Below, piece by piece: positions 47,251-55,950 of a stretch of DNA of 64,000 nt; positions within the stretch are counted from its first letter, which is position 1, and each line of letters begins with the position of its first letter. The position numbers and the translations under genes were made by a program. The notes below the pieces were generated by a model. That model did no database searches. It was given only the letters and a program-made list of their open reading frames with translations, and was not told the origin of the DNA. The stretch comes from Paenibacillus ginsengarvi. GTDB lineage: Bacteria; Bacillota; Bacilli; Paenibacillales; NBRC-103111. The stretch spans positions 1 through 64,000 of the forward strand of contig NZ_RBAH01000012.1 in assembly GCF_003626695.1 (NCBI RefSeq). The letters are read 5' to 3'.

Positions 47251-47439
47251 TCAATACCGCGACGGGTCGCCTTCTATCATTTTGCGGTCAAGCACCTTCT
47301 GCACTTTTTTCTTCGCATTCAAAGCCACTTTGCTTTCCGGACGGAAGCGAAACCCTCCGCTTAGCGCCATTGCCTCTTTAACCGTAAGCTCGACCATAAT
47401 CGTTTCGTCGCCGTTTGGAATTTCAAACGTTTCGTTCAT
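47251..47439 (-). CDS. small conserved-looking protein
   Basis: 62 residues, not recognised. Begins MNETFEIPNGDETIMVEL, then VKEAMALSGGFRFRP and a basic end. Clear ribosome site (GAGGTGAGG) and own terminator argue that it is real. Probably a small cytoplasmic protein; function unknown. Confidence 0.7.
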   Translation of the reverse strand: MNETFEIPNGDETIMVELTVKEAMALSGGFRFRPESKVALNAKKKVQKVLDRKMIEGDPSRY

Positions 47440-47664
47440 GGACCTCACCTCGTAATTGTAATAGTGTACCCTATGATCAGAATCTCGACGAGTAGTGGAT
47501 CGGAAGAGAAGCGAAAAGTGCTGATTGGTTGAAGCAATTTCTTCACGTTTAATATAACACATCATGTTAGGTTTTGCAAGCGGAAATGCCGCAGCGGCAA
47601 GCCTTTTTTCGCTTTATAAAACCTGCCAAAATGCAGCAAAATCCGCGCCGCCCCATTCGCGCGA

Positions 47665-48453
47665 TCAGACACGATGCGACCGCCGGTACTCCGAAGGGCT
47701 GATGTCCATTTCCCTGGAAAACACCCGGCTCAAATAAAAAGCGTTCTGGTAGCCGCAAAGCTCGGCGATCGCCTCAAGCGGCTCGTCCGTTTCGGCCAGA
47801 AGCTGTCTCACTTTGCGCAGTCGAACACCCGTCCAGTATTTCACAGGAGATATGCCGAGCTCCTTCTGGAATTTGCGGGTGAACTGGGACTGGCTGAGTC
47901 CGACACGGGAAGCGACAAGCTGCATGGAAATGTCCTCGTACGCATGTTCGTTTACGTAACGAACGGCTTCCTGAATCGCGCTGTCTCTCGGCTTTCTCTC
48001 TCTTCGGCTCGCCGCGCGCTCCCCGATATACTGGTACAACAGGTCCGTTACAAGATGCTCCAAGTACTGCTGCGATACATGCTCCCGCGCGTCGCGCAGC
48101 GCCGCCAAAGTAGACAGTAGCCGGCTCGTATCGCGAAATACGATTTTGCCGAGGTATGGAAACTCAATCGGCCCGTCCGGCGATATCGTGCTCAAATGAA
48201 ACTGCACGTAATGGAAATCCAGCAGCCCGAGCGTACGGCGGTGGAACGGAATGCCGGGAGGGCAGAGCACGGCTTCTCCGGCTTTCGCTTCCCCCGTTTC
48301 GTCGCCGACGGCATATTCGAACGTGCCCTTTTCGCTCGCAATGATCGCCCAGCCTTCGTACGTTTCCTCCGGCAGCCTGAAGCTTTCCCGGTCGCGGGAA
48401 TACGCATGGGCAATCAGTTTCGTCTCCACCGCAATCGTTCTTGCGCTAAGCAA
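47665..48453 (-). CDS. AraC-family transcriptional regulator
   Basis: 262 residues. N-terminal cupin-like ligand domain (about 15-95) with PPGIPFHR; C-terminal two-HTH domain (165-262, VASRVGLSQSQFTRKF and AELCGYQNAFYLSRVF). TTG 48453 follows AAGGAGG. It is divergent from the PhyH dioxygenase and shares a 133-bp promoter region with it, so it probably activates that gene. Confidence 0.88.
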   Translation of the reverse strand: MLSARTIAVETKLIAHAYSRDRESFRLPEETYEGWAIIASEKGTFEYAVGDETGEAKAGEAVLCPPGIPFHRRTLGLLDFHYVQFHLSTISPDGPIEFPYLGKIVFRDTSRLLSTLAALRDAREHVSQQYLEHLVTDLLYQYIGERAASRRERKPRDSAIQEAVRYVNEHAYEDISMQLVASRVGLSQSQFTRKFQKELGISPVKYWTGVRLRKVRQLLAETDEPLEAIAELCGYQNAFYLSRVFSREMDISPSEYRRSHRV

Positions 48454-48586
48454 TGGCGATCCCTCCTTGTCCTGCAAAAAAGTATAAGCAAAACAGCAAT
48501 CGGGTGCATGTTCTTTATAATTATAAAGATATACGATACGGATAAGAAAGAAAATACCAAACAAAAAAGTGAAGGAGTCTTGCAAA

Positions 48587-49357
48587 ATGAGCAGCATTTT
48601 ATCGTACGCGCAGTTGGACGAATTCAAGCAAAAGGGGTATCTTGTCCTACGCAGCCAATTCACCCGCGAGGAGACGCAGTTATGGCGTGCCGAGGCCAAC
48701 AGACTGCTCAGCCTGGACGAGCAAATCATAAACCCGCTTAATGTCCGGGTCGGATTCCGCAAAATCGGCGATACGAGTACGGTCGAGAAATTCGATCCGC
48801 TGATCGACATTTCCCCGGTGTATAACGAGCTGGCGAATGACGAACGCATCCTGACCCCGCTTCGCGACATCTACCTCGACGAGCCGCTGCTGTTCAAAGA
48901 CAAGCTCATCTTCAAGCTTCCCGGTATGAGCGGCTATACGATGCACCAGGATGCCGCCTACTGGCAGGGCTTTCCGTACGAAGGGCTCATATCGGTTATG
49001 GTCGCAGTCGACGGAGCGTCCCGCGAGAACGGCGGGCTGGAGCTGTTCCCGGGTTACCACGACCGGTTCCGCTCCACACCCGGGGAGCTGCGTAATATGA
49101 ACGACGCGGAAATCGCCGAGATCGACCTCGGCACAGGCGAGCTGGTCGAAACGTCGCCCGGCGACATCATCTTGTTCCATTCCCTCGCTCCGCACCGCAG
49201 CGGTCCGAATACGGCCGAATACAGCCGCACGCAGCTTTATTTGACTTATACCCCGTCCAGAAACGGGCAGCTGTACAAGGCACATTACCAGCATTTCGTC
49301 CGCTACGGCTCGAGGAACAAAACGGACGATGTGATCAAGCAAAATTATTTTTTGTGA
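48587..49357 (+). CDS. phytanoyl-CoA dioxygenase (PhyH) family protein
   Basis: 256 residues, a cupin-fold Fe(II)/2-oxoglutarate oxygenase. The metal triad is H-x-D in MHQDAAYW and the distal His in SLAPHRSGPNT, whose Arg should bind 2-oxoglutarate. Members hydroxylate small molecules such as ectoine or natural product intermediates; substrate unknown. ATG 48587 has GAAGGAG. Confidence 0.88.
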   Translation: MSSILSYAQLDEFKQKGYLVLRSQFTREETQLWRAEANRLLSLDEQIINPLNVRVGFRKIGDTSTVEKFDPLIDISPVYNELANDERILTPLRDIYLDEPLLFKDKLIFKLPGMSGYTMHQDAAYWQGFPYEGLISVMVAVDGASRENGGLELFPGYHDRFRSTPGELRNMNDAEIAEIDLGTGELVETSPGDIILFHSLAPHRSGPNTAEYSRTQLYLTYTPSRNGQLYKAHYQHFVRYGSRNKTDDVIKQNYFL

Positions 49358-49382
49358 CAGTCTTTACGATCCGATCAGCGGA

Positions 49383-49411
49383 AAACCGGCGAAATGCGCC
49401 GGTTTTTTTCT
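49383..49411 (+). terminator. PhyH gene terminator
   Basis: AAACCGGCG/CGCCGGTTT stem with T7 after the dioxygenase stop. Confidence 0.88.
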
Positions 49412-49540
49412 TTTTCCCGGCAATCTACAAAAAAGTATATACACATTGCGGGTTTAATGAATGTTCGCTGGCCCGCGGCTAGTTGTATGATGAGAGAGAA
49501 CCACAGATCAATCGAACCAAAACGAAGGAGGGGATGCTCA

Positions 49541-50872
49541 TTGACAGCTCTCTATCGGGGCAAGATGAGGACGACAAAGAAGTACATGCTATGGCTTACA
49601 GGCGGCATCATGTCTTTGCTTCTCGCGGCATGCGGAAGCACGGGCGGCGGCAAAGACGCCGGAACTTCAGGGAACGGTGCGAAGAGCGCCGAAGAGAACG
49701 TTAACAAAGGGCCGGTCAAGCTTGTGTTTTACTCCACTGCAGGTTGGACGCAAGAGGCGTTCAACGAACGGTTCGGCGACGCGATGCGCAAAAAGTTTCC
49801 GAACTATACGATCGAATACATCCAATCGGGCCAGGGGGCGGGCCTTGCGGATTTGATGGCCGCCGGACAGCAGATCGACGTATTTTGGCAAGCGGTCGAC
49901 GTTACGATCCAGCAGATGCAGGAATACAAGCTGGAGTATGACATGAGCGATCTGATCAAGAAGCACGGGCTGGATTTGAACACGCTGGAGCCTTCGTCGA
50001 TCAATGCGGTTCGGTCTTTGTCGGGCGGTAAAATGTATGCGCTTCCACTTGTCATCAATACAGCCGCTTTATATTACAACAAAGACTTGTTCGACAAGTT
50101 CGGCGTTCCTTATCCGAAGGATAACATGACCTGGGATCAGGTAATCGATGTGGCGAAACGGATGTACCGGACCGACGGCGGACAGCCTTATTTCGGGCTC
50201 GGCACTTCGATCACGCACAACTTCAGCCTGAACCCGCAGTCGGTTCCTTATGTCGATCGCAAAACCGAAAAGGCGACCATTCTGACCGATCCGAAATGGA
50301 AATCGATATTCGAAGTCATCGTCGAAGCGTACAAAACGACCGGCGGAACGGCACTGGGACCGACGCAGTTCGTGCAAAACAAAAATATCGCCATGACCGA
50401 GGGCCTCGCCAATCTGTTCCTTAACCTGGACATGACCGCGATGAACTGGGACATGGTCAGGTATCCGACTTATAAGGAAGCGCCCGGCAAAGCGCCGCAG
50501 CCTTACCCGACGCTGTTCGGCGTTACGTCGACAAGCAAGTTCAAAGACGAAGCGTTCCAGGTGCTTCAGCATATGCTGAGCGAGCAGGAGCAGCTCAGCT
50601 TGTCAGAGCGGGCCGTCATCCCCGTGCTGCAAAAAGATAATGTGCAGAAGGCGTTCGGCACGAAGAGCAAGTATCAGGGCAAAAATTTTCAGTCCATACT
50701 AAGCCGGAAATTTTCGCCAATGCCGGATAAGACCAAGTACGACTCCAAGGCGCAGCCGATCTATAATAAATATGTCCCCAATATCGCCAAAGGCGAAATG
50801 GATCTGAACACCGCCTTCCGCAGCATCGACGAAGACATGAGCAAAATGATTGCCGAAGAAAAGGCGAAATAA
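49541..50872 (+). CDS. extracellular solute-binding lipoprotein, orphan
   Basis: 443 residues. The signal peptide ends with lipobox LLAACGS, followed by a Gly-rich linker and a family 1 binding-protein fold (SBP_bac_1; PLVINTAALYYNKDLFDKFG and QNKNIAMTEG). Such proteins feed sugar ABC importers, but no permease or ATPase gene lies nearby. TTG 49541 has AAGGAGGGG upstream; ATG 49565 is an alternative. Confidence 0.88.
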   Translation: MTALYRGKMRTTKKYMLWLTGGIMSLLLAACGSTGGGKDAGTSGNGAKSAEENVNKGPVKLVFYSTAGWTQEAFNERFGDAMRKKFPNYTIEYIQSGQGAGLADLMAAGQQIDVFWQAVDVTIQQMQEYKLEYDMSDLIKKHGLDLNTLEPSSINAVRSLSGGKMYALPLVINTAALYYNKDLFDKFGVPYPKDNMTWDQVIDVAKRMYRTDGGQPYFGLGTSITHNFSLNPQSVPYVDRKTEKATILTDPKWKSIFEVIVEAYKTTGGTALGPTQFVQNKNIAMTEGLANLFLNLDMTAMNWDMVRYPTYKEAPGKAPQPYPTLFGVTSTSKFKDEAFQVLQHMLSEQEQLSLSERAVIPVLQKDNVQKAFGTKSKYQGKNFQSILSRKFSPMPDKTKYDSKAQPIYNKYVPNIAKGEMDLNTAFRSIDEDMSKMIAEEKAK

Positions 50873-51025
50873 CCGTTCGAACTATTCGGAGTACAGGGGT
50901 AAGCGCTCGCTCCCCCCTCTCCCGCTTCGCGCAGCAGAACGTTCGAAAGCCGCTACGCTCCCCTCCTGACAGGACTTCTTGCGGCTACCGCTCGCCGTAA
51001 AGCTTCTCTTGCCCTGCCGCCATCT

Positions 51026-51059
51026 GGTACAATAGATTCGCAAGTGATCCGATTGTACC
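51026..51059 (+). promoter_or_regulatory. inverted repeat at the ytqA promoter
   Basis: GGTACAAT (51026-51033) and ATTGTACC (51052-51059) form a perfect 8-bp dyad with 18-bp spacer. TACAAT may be the -10 box. The dyad may be an operator or simply two copies of a promoter element. The 200-bp gap before it shows no gene. Confidence 0.4.
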
Positions 51060-51079
51060 GCAAAGGAGTCTGACTTTAC

Positions 51080-52039
51080 ATGTCCGTACTAACTTCCGCC
51101 GAACAGCCCCGCCTGTGGGGCGACAAGCGGTTTCATACGTGGAATACCGAGATGCGCGAGCAGTTCGGCACCAAAGTGTTTAAAGTGATGCTCGACGCCG
51201 GGTTTACGTGTCCGAACCGGGACGGGCGCATCGCTACGGGCGGCTGCACGTTTTGCAGCGCCAGAGGTTCGGGCGACTTCGCCGGCAGCCGCCGGGACGA
51301 TCTCGTCACCCAATTCGGCAAAATCCGCGACCTGCAGCACCGGAAATGGCCGGAAGCGAAGTATATCGGCTATTTCCAAGCGTACACGAACACCTACGCT
51401 CCCGTAGAGGAGCTGCGCGAGTATTATGAGGTTATTTTGCAGCAGCCGGGCGTGGTCGGCCTGTCGATCGCAACGCGTCCCGACTGCCTGCCGGACGATG
51501 TCGTCGACTATTTGGCGGAGCTGAACGAGCGCACGTATTTGTGGGTCGAGATGGGCTTGCAAACTGTGCACGAGAGTACGTCCCAGCTAATCAACCGGGC
51601 GCACGATACGAAGTGTTACCTGGATGCGGTGGCGAAGCTGCGGCGGCGCAACATCCGCGTTTGCGCGCATATCATCTACGGGCTGCCGGGCGAAACGCAC
51701 GAGATGATGCTGGACACCGCGCGGGCGGTCGCCGCTATGGACGTGCAGGGCATCAAGGTGCATCTGCTCCATCTGATGCGCAAAACGCCGATGGTGAAGC
51801 AATACGAGGCCGGACTCGTCCGCTTTCTGGAAATGGATGAATACGTGAAGCTCGTCGTTGATACGCTAGAGCTGCTTCCCCCGGACATGATCGTGCACCG
51901 GCTGACCGGCGATGCTCCGCGCGATCTGCTGATCGGCCCGATGTGGAGCCTCAAGAAATGGGAAGTGCTGAACGCGATCGACAAAGAGCTTGTTTCGCGA
52001 GGCAGCTGGCAAGGCAAGTTTTGGGCGCCGGCGACGTGA
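51080..52039 (+). CDS. mnmL: radical SAM protein YtqA (TIGR01212), mnm5U pathway
   Basis: 319 residues. The cluster-binding Cys lie in FTCPNRDG and GGCTFCSARGSGDF, spaced as in the TIGR01212 family rather than CxxxCxxC. Family members act in the Gram-positive tRNA wobble uridine pathway together with YtqB/MnmM, the gene found 1.4 kb downstream. ATG 51080 has AAAGGAG. Confidence 0.87.
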   Translation: MSVLTSAEQPRLWGDKRFHTWNTEMREQFGTKVFKVMLDAGFTCPNRDGRIATGGCTFCSARGSGDFAGSRRDDLVTQFGKIRDLQHRKWPEAKYIGYFQAYTNTYAPVEELREYYEVILQQPGVVGLSIATRPDCLPDDVVDYLAELNERTYLWVEMGLQTVHESTSQLINRAHDTKCYLDAVAKLRRRNIRVCAHIIYGLPGETHEMMLDTARAVAAMDVQGIKVHLLHLMRKTPMVKQYEAGLVRFLEMDEYVKLVVDTLELLPPDMIVHRLTGDAPRDLLIGPMWSLKKWEVLNAIDKELVSRGSWQGKFWAPAT

Positions 52040-52082
52040 TACGCGGTACCTTGCGGCCGAATAGTCGCGAACAATGACGCAT

Positions 52083-52124
52083 AGCCTCCGTACGCGCCCT
52101 ATCTCTGGGCACGGCGGAGGCTTT
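52083..52124 (+). terminator. ytqA terminator
   Basis: AGCCTCCG/CGGAGGCT stem followed by TTTG; weak T-run. Confidence 0.55.
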
Positions 52125-52198
52125 GTGCGTTCATGGCTAGGCTAGCCGTCTATCTGCGTCGTTCAAAGATCATCGGCCGCGGCCGTACAACGGCCGAG

Positions 52199-52397
52199 CG
52201 ATAGCGGAACCGCGAGTTCCGTTATCGCCGCTTCGCGGCCCACCCAAGCGACTTAGAGGAAGTAAAACTTCCTTTATAGCCCATTTCCCCAGACTGACTC
52301 GGTTGAACTGGCGGCCATAACGGAACTTTCGTTTCCTCTATCCCCCCCCTGCAGCGGCACTCTGCAAGCAATAGCGGAACTTTCACTTCCGCTCTCC
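52199..52397. repeat. cluster of four AGCGGAA-type hairpin repeats
   Basis: Short near-palindromes in about 200 bp: GATAGCGGAAC/GTTCCGTTATC (52199-52226), AGAGGAAGT/ACTTCC (52253-52279), ATAACGGAA/TTTCCTCTAT (52316-52342) and ATAGCGGAACTTTCACTTCCGCT (52370-52397, longest unit). They are variants of one element (R)TAGCGGAACTTTCRCTTCCGC. No gene is seen between 52040 and 52578. Confidence 0.75.
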
Positions 52398-52578
52398 TGC
52401 AAGTCAGGGTAACCCATACTGCATCGCCTGATGAACCGTAATTCCACCTCGTGTATGAAGCCTTTCCAAATACAGTCCAAACCGATCAAACCGCCTTCCC
52501 GCACTCCTCGTTACCTGACTAGAGAGAACGTTACATGCCGGGAGCGACATCGAATCGGACAAAATGGGAGGCAAAGTT

Positions 52579-53346
52579 ATGAAAAGAATCGCCCTAGCAC
52601 CTGTAGCAATTGCAATCCTGATCGCACTCGCGGCCTGTGGCCAAAAAGAAGCCGGATCGCCTGCGACCGCTCAAGCCCCCAGCAGCGGGACTAACGCAAC
52701 CAGTCCGAGCCAGCCTGCTCAGACTCCGGCCCAGTCTCCTCCTGCTGTCGCTCAAGCCCCTAGCAGCGGGACTAACGCAACCAGTCCGAGCCAGCCTGCT
52801 CAGACTCCGGCCCAGTCTCCTCCTCCTGCTGCCGCTCAAGCCCCTAGCAGCGGGACTAGCACGACCAGTCCGAGTCAGCCTGCTCAGACTCCGGCCCAGG
52901 CTTCTCCTCCTGCTGCCGCTCAAGCCCCCAGCAGCGGGACTAACGCAACCAGTCCGAGCCAGCCTGTTCAGACTCCGCCCCAGACTCCTCCTCCTGCTGC
53001 CGCTCAAGCCCCTAGCAGCGGGACTAACGCAACCAGTCCGAGCCAGCCTGCTCAGACTCCTCCTCCTGCCGCGCCGGCTAAGACCGAACCGGCAAAAACG
53101 GAACCGGCGCAAGATGCGGCAGCGGTGAAGGCCGAGGAAATTTACAAAACCAACTGCATGTCATGCCACGGCGGCAACCTCGAGGGCAAACCGGGACCGA
53201 ATCTGCAGAAAATCGGCGCCAGCAAAACCAAAGAACAAATTATGACGCAAATTACGAAGGGCGGCACGAGAATGCCCGGCTTCGAGAAAACCATCGAAGC
53301 AGCCGATATCGAAACGCTGGCCACCTGGTTGGCGGCGAAAAAGTAG
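52579..53346 (+). CDS. lipoprotein cytochrome c with Pro/Ala/Ser-rich linker
   Basis: 255 residues. A lipoprotein signal (LALAACGQ-like, LIALAACGQ) is followed by a linker of five near-identical 27-28-residue repeats (AQAPSSGTNATSPSQPAQTP) and an 80-residue cytochrome c domain with NCMSCHGG heme motif and a distal Met (TRMPGFEK). It is a membrane-tethered c550/c551-like electron carrier; the linker would extend the heme away from the membrane. ATG 52579 has GGGAGG. Confidence 0.9.
   Translation: MKRIALAPVAIAILIALAACGQKEAGSPATAQAPSSGTNATSPSQPAQTPAQSPPAVAQAPSSGTNATSPSQPAQTPAQSPPPAAAQAPSSGTSTTSPSQPAQTPAQASPPAAAQAPSSGTNATSPSQPVQTPPQTPPPAAAQAPSSGTNATSPSQPAQTPPPAAPAKTEPAKTEPAQDAAAVKAEEIYKTNCMSCHGGNLEGKPGPNLQKIGASKTKEQIMTQITKGGTRMPGFEKTIEAADIETLATWLAAKK
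52669..53070 (+). repeat. five tandem 81-84 bp repeats in the cytochrome gene
   Basis: Units start at 52669, 52750, 52834, 52918 and 53002, period 81 then 84, each beginning GCTCAAGCCCC, and are near-identical at DNA level. All are in frame. Confidence 0.9.
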
Positions 53347-53386
53347 CTGCGGCCGTTAATTTGCCCGTTATGCTCCAGCCTTAGGA

Positions 53387-53416
53387 GGCTCCTTGTCGTT
53401 TTAGAGACAGGGAGCC
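53387..53416 (+). terminator. cytochrome gene terminator
   Basis: GGCTCCTTGTC/GACAGGGAGCC stem; followed by GCTTGTATTTT. Confidence 0.6.
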
Positions 53417-53487
53417 GCTTGTATTTTCAAACGAACCTGTGTTATGGTATCGCTAAAATTCAACAAAAACGCGAACCGGAGGAACTC

Positions 53488-54069
53488 ATGGGATTCGTTT
53501 CCGTACTAAGCTTCGCCCACCGCTGTGTCAGCGAAAGGCTCCGGCCCGGGGATACCGCCGTGGACGCTACGGCCGGAACCGGAGCGGACACCGCCTTTTT
53601 ATGCAAAACGGTCGGTGCAAAGGGAGCCGTGTATGCCTTCGATATTCAGCAGGCAGCGCTGGACCGGGTAGCGGAGCGGCTGGAGAAACAACCGGACGTG
53701 CCGCGGCAGCTCCATCTGCTGCTCCGAAGCCATGCCGACATGCGGGAGGCGCTGCCCCGGGAAGTCTGCGGCCGCGTTTCGGCGGTCATGTTTAACCTCG
53801 GTTATTTGCCCGGTGGCGATCCCGATATTATTACGCGCCCCGATTCGACGATCCCGGCCTTTAACGCCGCCCTCTCGATCCTGAAGCCGGGCGGTCTGCT
53901 CACCGCCGTGCTGTACCCGGGCCATCCCGGGGGGAGCGAGGAAGCGCTCCTCGCCGAGCAGTGGGCGGAAGCGCTGCCCGAGGCCGACTATCAGGCGATC
54001 GTTTACCGGTTTGCCAACCGGAGCCACCGTCCCCCCTATGTAATTGCCGTAGAGAAAAGAAACGTGTAA
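53488..54069 (+). CDS. mnmM: class I SAM methyltransferase YtqB/MnmM
   Basis: 193 residues. SAM motif DATAGTGADTAFL, acidic FDIQ, and the family NLGYLPGGD. YtqB (MnmM) adds the last methyl group in tRNA mnm5(s2)U34 in Bacillus and Staphylococcus. Usually it sits directly beside ytqA; here a cytochrome gene lies between. ATG 53488 has CGGAGGAAC. Confidence 0.88.
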   Translation: MGFVSVLSFAHRCVSERLRPGDTAVDATAGTGADTAFLCKTVGAKGAVYAFDIQQAALDRVAERLEKQPDVPRQLHLLLRSHADMREALPREVCGRVSAVMFNLGYLPGGDPDIITRPDSTIPAFNAALSILKPGGLLTAVLYPGHPGGSEEALLAEQWAEALPEADYQAIVYRFANRSHRPPYVIAVEKRNV

Positions 54070-54109
54070 AGTAATACGAGTCGACAACACGAAAGCGAGG
54101 TCTACCAGA

Positions 54110-55075
54110 ATGAAATCTTATCCTTTGCAATTTAAGCCCGAAATGAAAGAGCGGGTTTGGGGCGGACGAGCGCTCGAACAATTCGGCCTGGACTTGCCGG
54201 AAGGACCGATCGGGGAAGGCTGGATGATCGGCGATCACCCGAACGGCACGACGAAGGTGCTAAACGGCGAGCTGGCCGGTCTCGGGCTGGACGAAGTCCG
54301 GGAGCGTTACGGCAAAACGATATTCGGCACAAAAGCCGCCGCAGCCGAAGGCTCGCGTTTTCCGCTGCTGATCAAGCTGCTCGATTGCAACGACGATTTG
54401 TCGATTCAGGTCCATCCGGACAATGACTATAAAGAGCTCCCGGCCGGCGAGCTCGGCAAAACGGAAATGTGGTACGTGCTCGACGCGAAGCCGGGCGCCA
54501 AAATCATATACGGGCTGAAGCCGGGGATGACGCGGGAAGTTTTTGCCGAAAGCATTCGCGATAACCGGATCATGGACAGCCTGCAGGAAGTCGAAGTTCA
54601 GGCCGGCGATTCGTTCTATATTCCGGCCGGAACGGTGCATGCGCTCTGCGCGGGCGTACTCGTGGCGGAAATTCAGCAAAATTCCGATACGACCTACCGG
54701 TTGTACGACTACGACCGGCTCGGGCTGGACGGAAAGCCGCGGGAGCTGCATGTCGAGCATTCCTTAAACGTGACGGCGTATGGGGATAGCGGGGCTACCC
54801 GGATGAAAACGGATATCGACGCCGCGAACAGCTGGCTTCGCCTGGCGGCATCGCGTTATTTCATCGTCGAGAAAGGCGTTTCGGAAGGCGTCTGGAAACT
54901 GGCCACGTCGCCGGAGAGCTTCACGATTCTCGTCATATGTGACGGTACGGGCACGCTAGATTGGGCGGACGGATCGCTTCCGGCCAAGCGGGGCGACTGC
55001 TTCCTGCTGCCGGCGGATCTCGGCGAATACAGCCTGAACGGCGGCCTGACGGTACTGCGCAGCTATTTGCCTTAA
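54110..55075 (+). CDS. manA: class I mannose-6-phosphate isomerase
   Basis: 321 residues, the short Firmicute form. Zinc ligands are in IQVHPDNDY and the later GTVHAL region; QNSDTTYRLYDYDR is the typical signature. Interconverts mannose-6-P and fructose-6-P. AAAGCGAGG precedes ATG 54110. Confidence 0.93.
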   Translation: MKSYPLQFKPEMKERVWGGRALEQFGLDLPEGPIGEGWMIGDHPNGTTKVLNGELAGLGLDEVRERYGKTIFGTKAAAAEGSRFPLLIKLLDCNDDLSIQVHPDNDYKELPAGELGKTEMWYVLDAKPGAKIIYGLKPGMTREVFAESIRDNRIMDSLQEVEVQAGDSFYIPAGTVHALCAGVLVAEIQQNSDTTYRLYDYDRLGLDGKPRELHVEHSLNVTAYGDSGATRMKTDIDAANSWLRLAASRYFIVEKGVSEGVWKLATSPESFTILVICDGTGTLDWADGSLPAKRGDCFLLPADLGEYSLNGGLTVLRSYLP

Positions 55076-55120
55076 GCTTCTTATTATACAGCGGGCTTTC
55101 CCGTATTGGAGCGAACAAGC

Positions 55121-55885
55121 GTGGAGCATCCATCTATTGAAATGATCGTCTTCTTAGTTTCCATCGGCTTTGTCGCTTCGTTCATCGATTCGGTTGTAGG
55201 CGGCGGCGGATTAATATCCGTCCCCGCCCTGCTGTCGACCGGCTTGCCGCCGGCTATGGCGCTCGGCACAAACAAGCTGGGCGGAGCGATCTCCTCGTTA
55301 ACCAGCTCGATCTCGTTTTTGCTGTCGGGCAAAATGGACATCAAGCTGATCAAAAAATGGTTCCCGCTTTCCCTCGTCGGGTCCGTGGCCGGAGCTTATA
55401 CCGTGCGGCTCATTCCTCCGGACTTCTTAAAGCCTCTTGTAATCGTCCTTCTCATCGGCGTGACGTTATACACACTATTAGGCAAAAAAAGAACAGCGCG
55501 CCCCTCAGGACCGCAGCTGACGAAACAAATATTGCTGGCCGGCGCGTTCGTCGCACTGGCGCTTGGCTATTACGACGGCTTCTTCGGGCCGGGTACCGGT
55601 TCGTTCCTGCTGTTTGCCTTCCTGCTTCTCGGCTTTGACTTCGTGGGCGCGGCCGGCAATGCCAAGGCGCTTAATTTCGCCAGCAATCTGGGCAGTCTTG
55701 TAACGTTTGCCCTGATGGGAAATGTGAATGTGTACTACGGGATACCGATGGGCCTCTCAATGATCGCAGGTGCGCTAGTCGGTTCCAGAGTGGCTATTCG
55801 CAAGGGTGCAGGCTACGTAAAACCGTTGTTTGTTGCAGTCACTGCGATATTGATTGGCAAGCAGCTATGGGATTTGATGCACTAG
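55121..55885 (+). CDS. TauE/SafE-family anion exporter, copy 2
   Basis: 254 residues with about eight helices and the paired motifs FIDSVVGGGGLISVP and YYDGFFGPGTGSFL. Exports sulfite or an organosulfur anion, or imports one; direction is not readable. GTG 55121 has GGAGCG 9 nt upstream; TTG 55106 is also open. Confidence 0.87.
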   Translation: MEHPSIEMIVFLVSIGFVASFIDSVVGGGGLISVPALLSTGLPPAMALGTNKLGGAISSLTSSISFLLSGKMDIKLIKKWFPLSLVGSVAGAYTVRLIPPDFLKPLVIVLLIGVTLYTLLGKKRTARPSGPQLTKQILLAGAFVALALGYYDGFFGPGTGSFLLFAFLLLGFDFVGAAGNAKALNFASNLGSLVTFALMGNVNVYYGIPMGLSMIAGALVGSRVAIRKGAGYVKPLFVAVTAILIGKQLWDLMH

Positions 55886-55950
55886 AGGTTACTTTCGATT
55901 CCTTCGAAATTAGAGAAGGATATTTTTGGATAAGCATCCCTTTTTTTCCA

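Noticed and set aside
52669..53070. Regular repeats as a possible CRISPR array
   Set aside because: No unique spacers; the repeats are contiguous, in frame and encode a linker.
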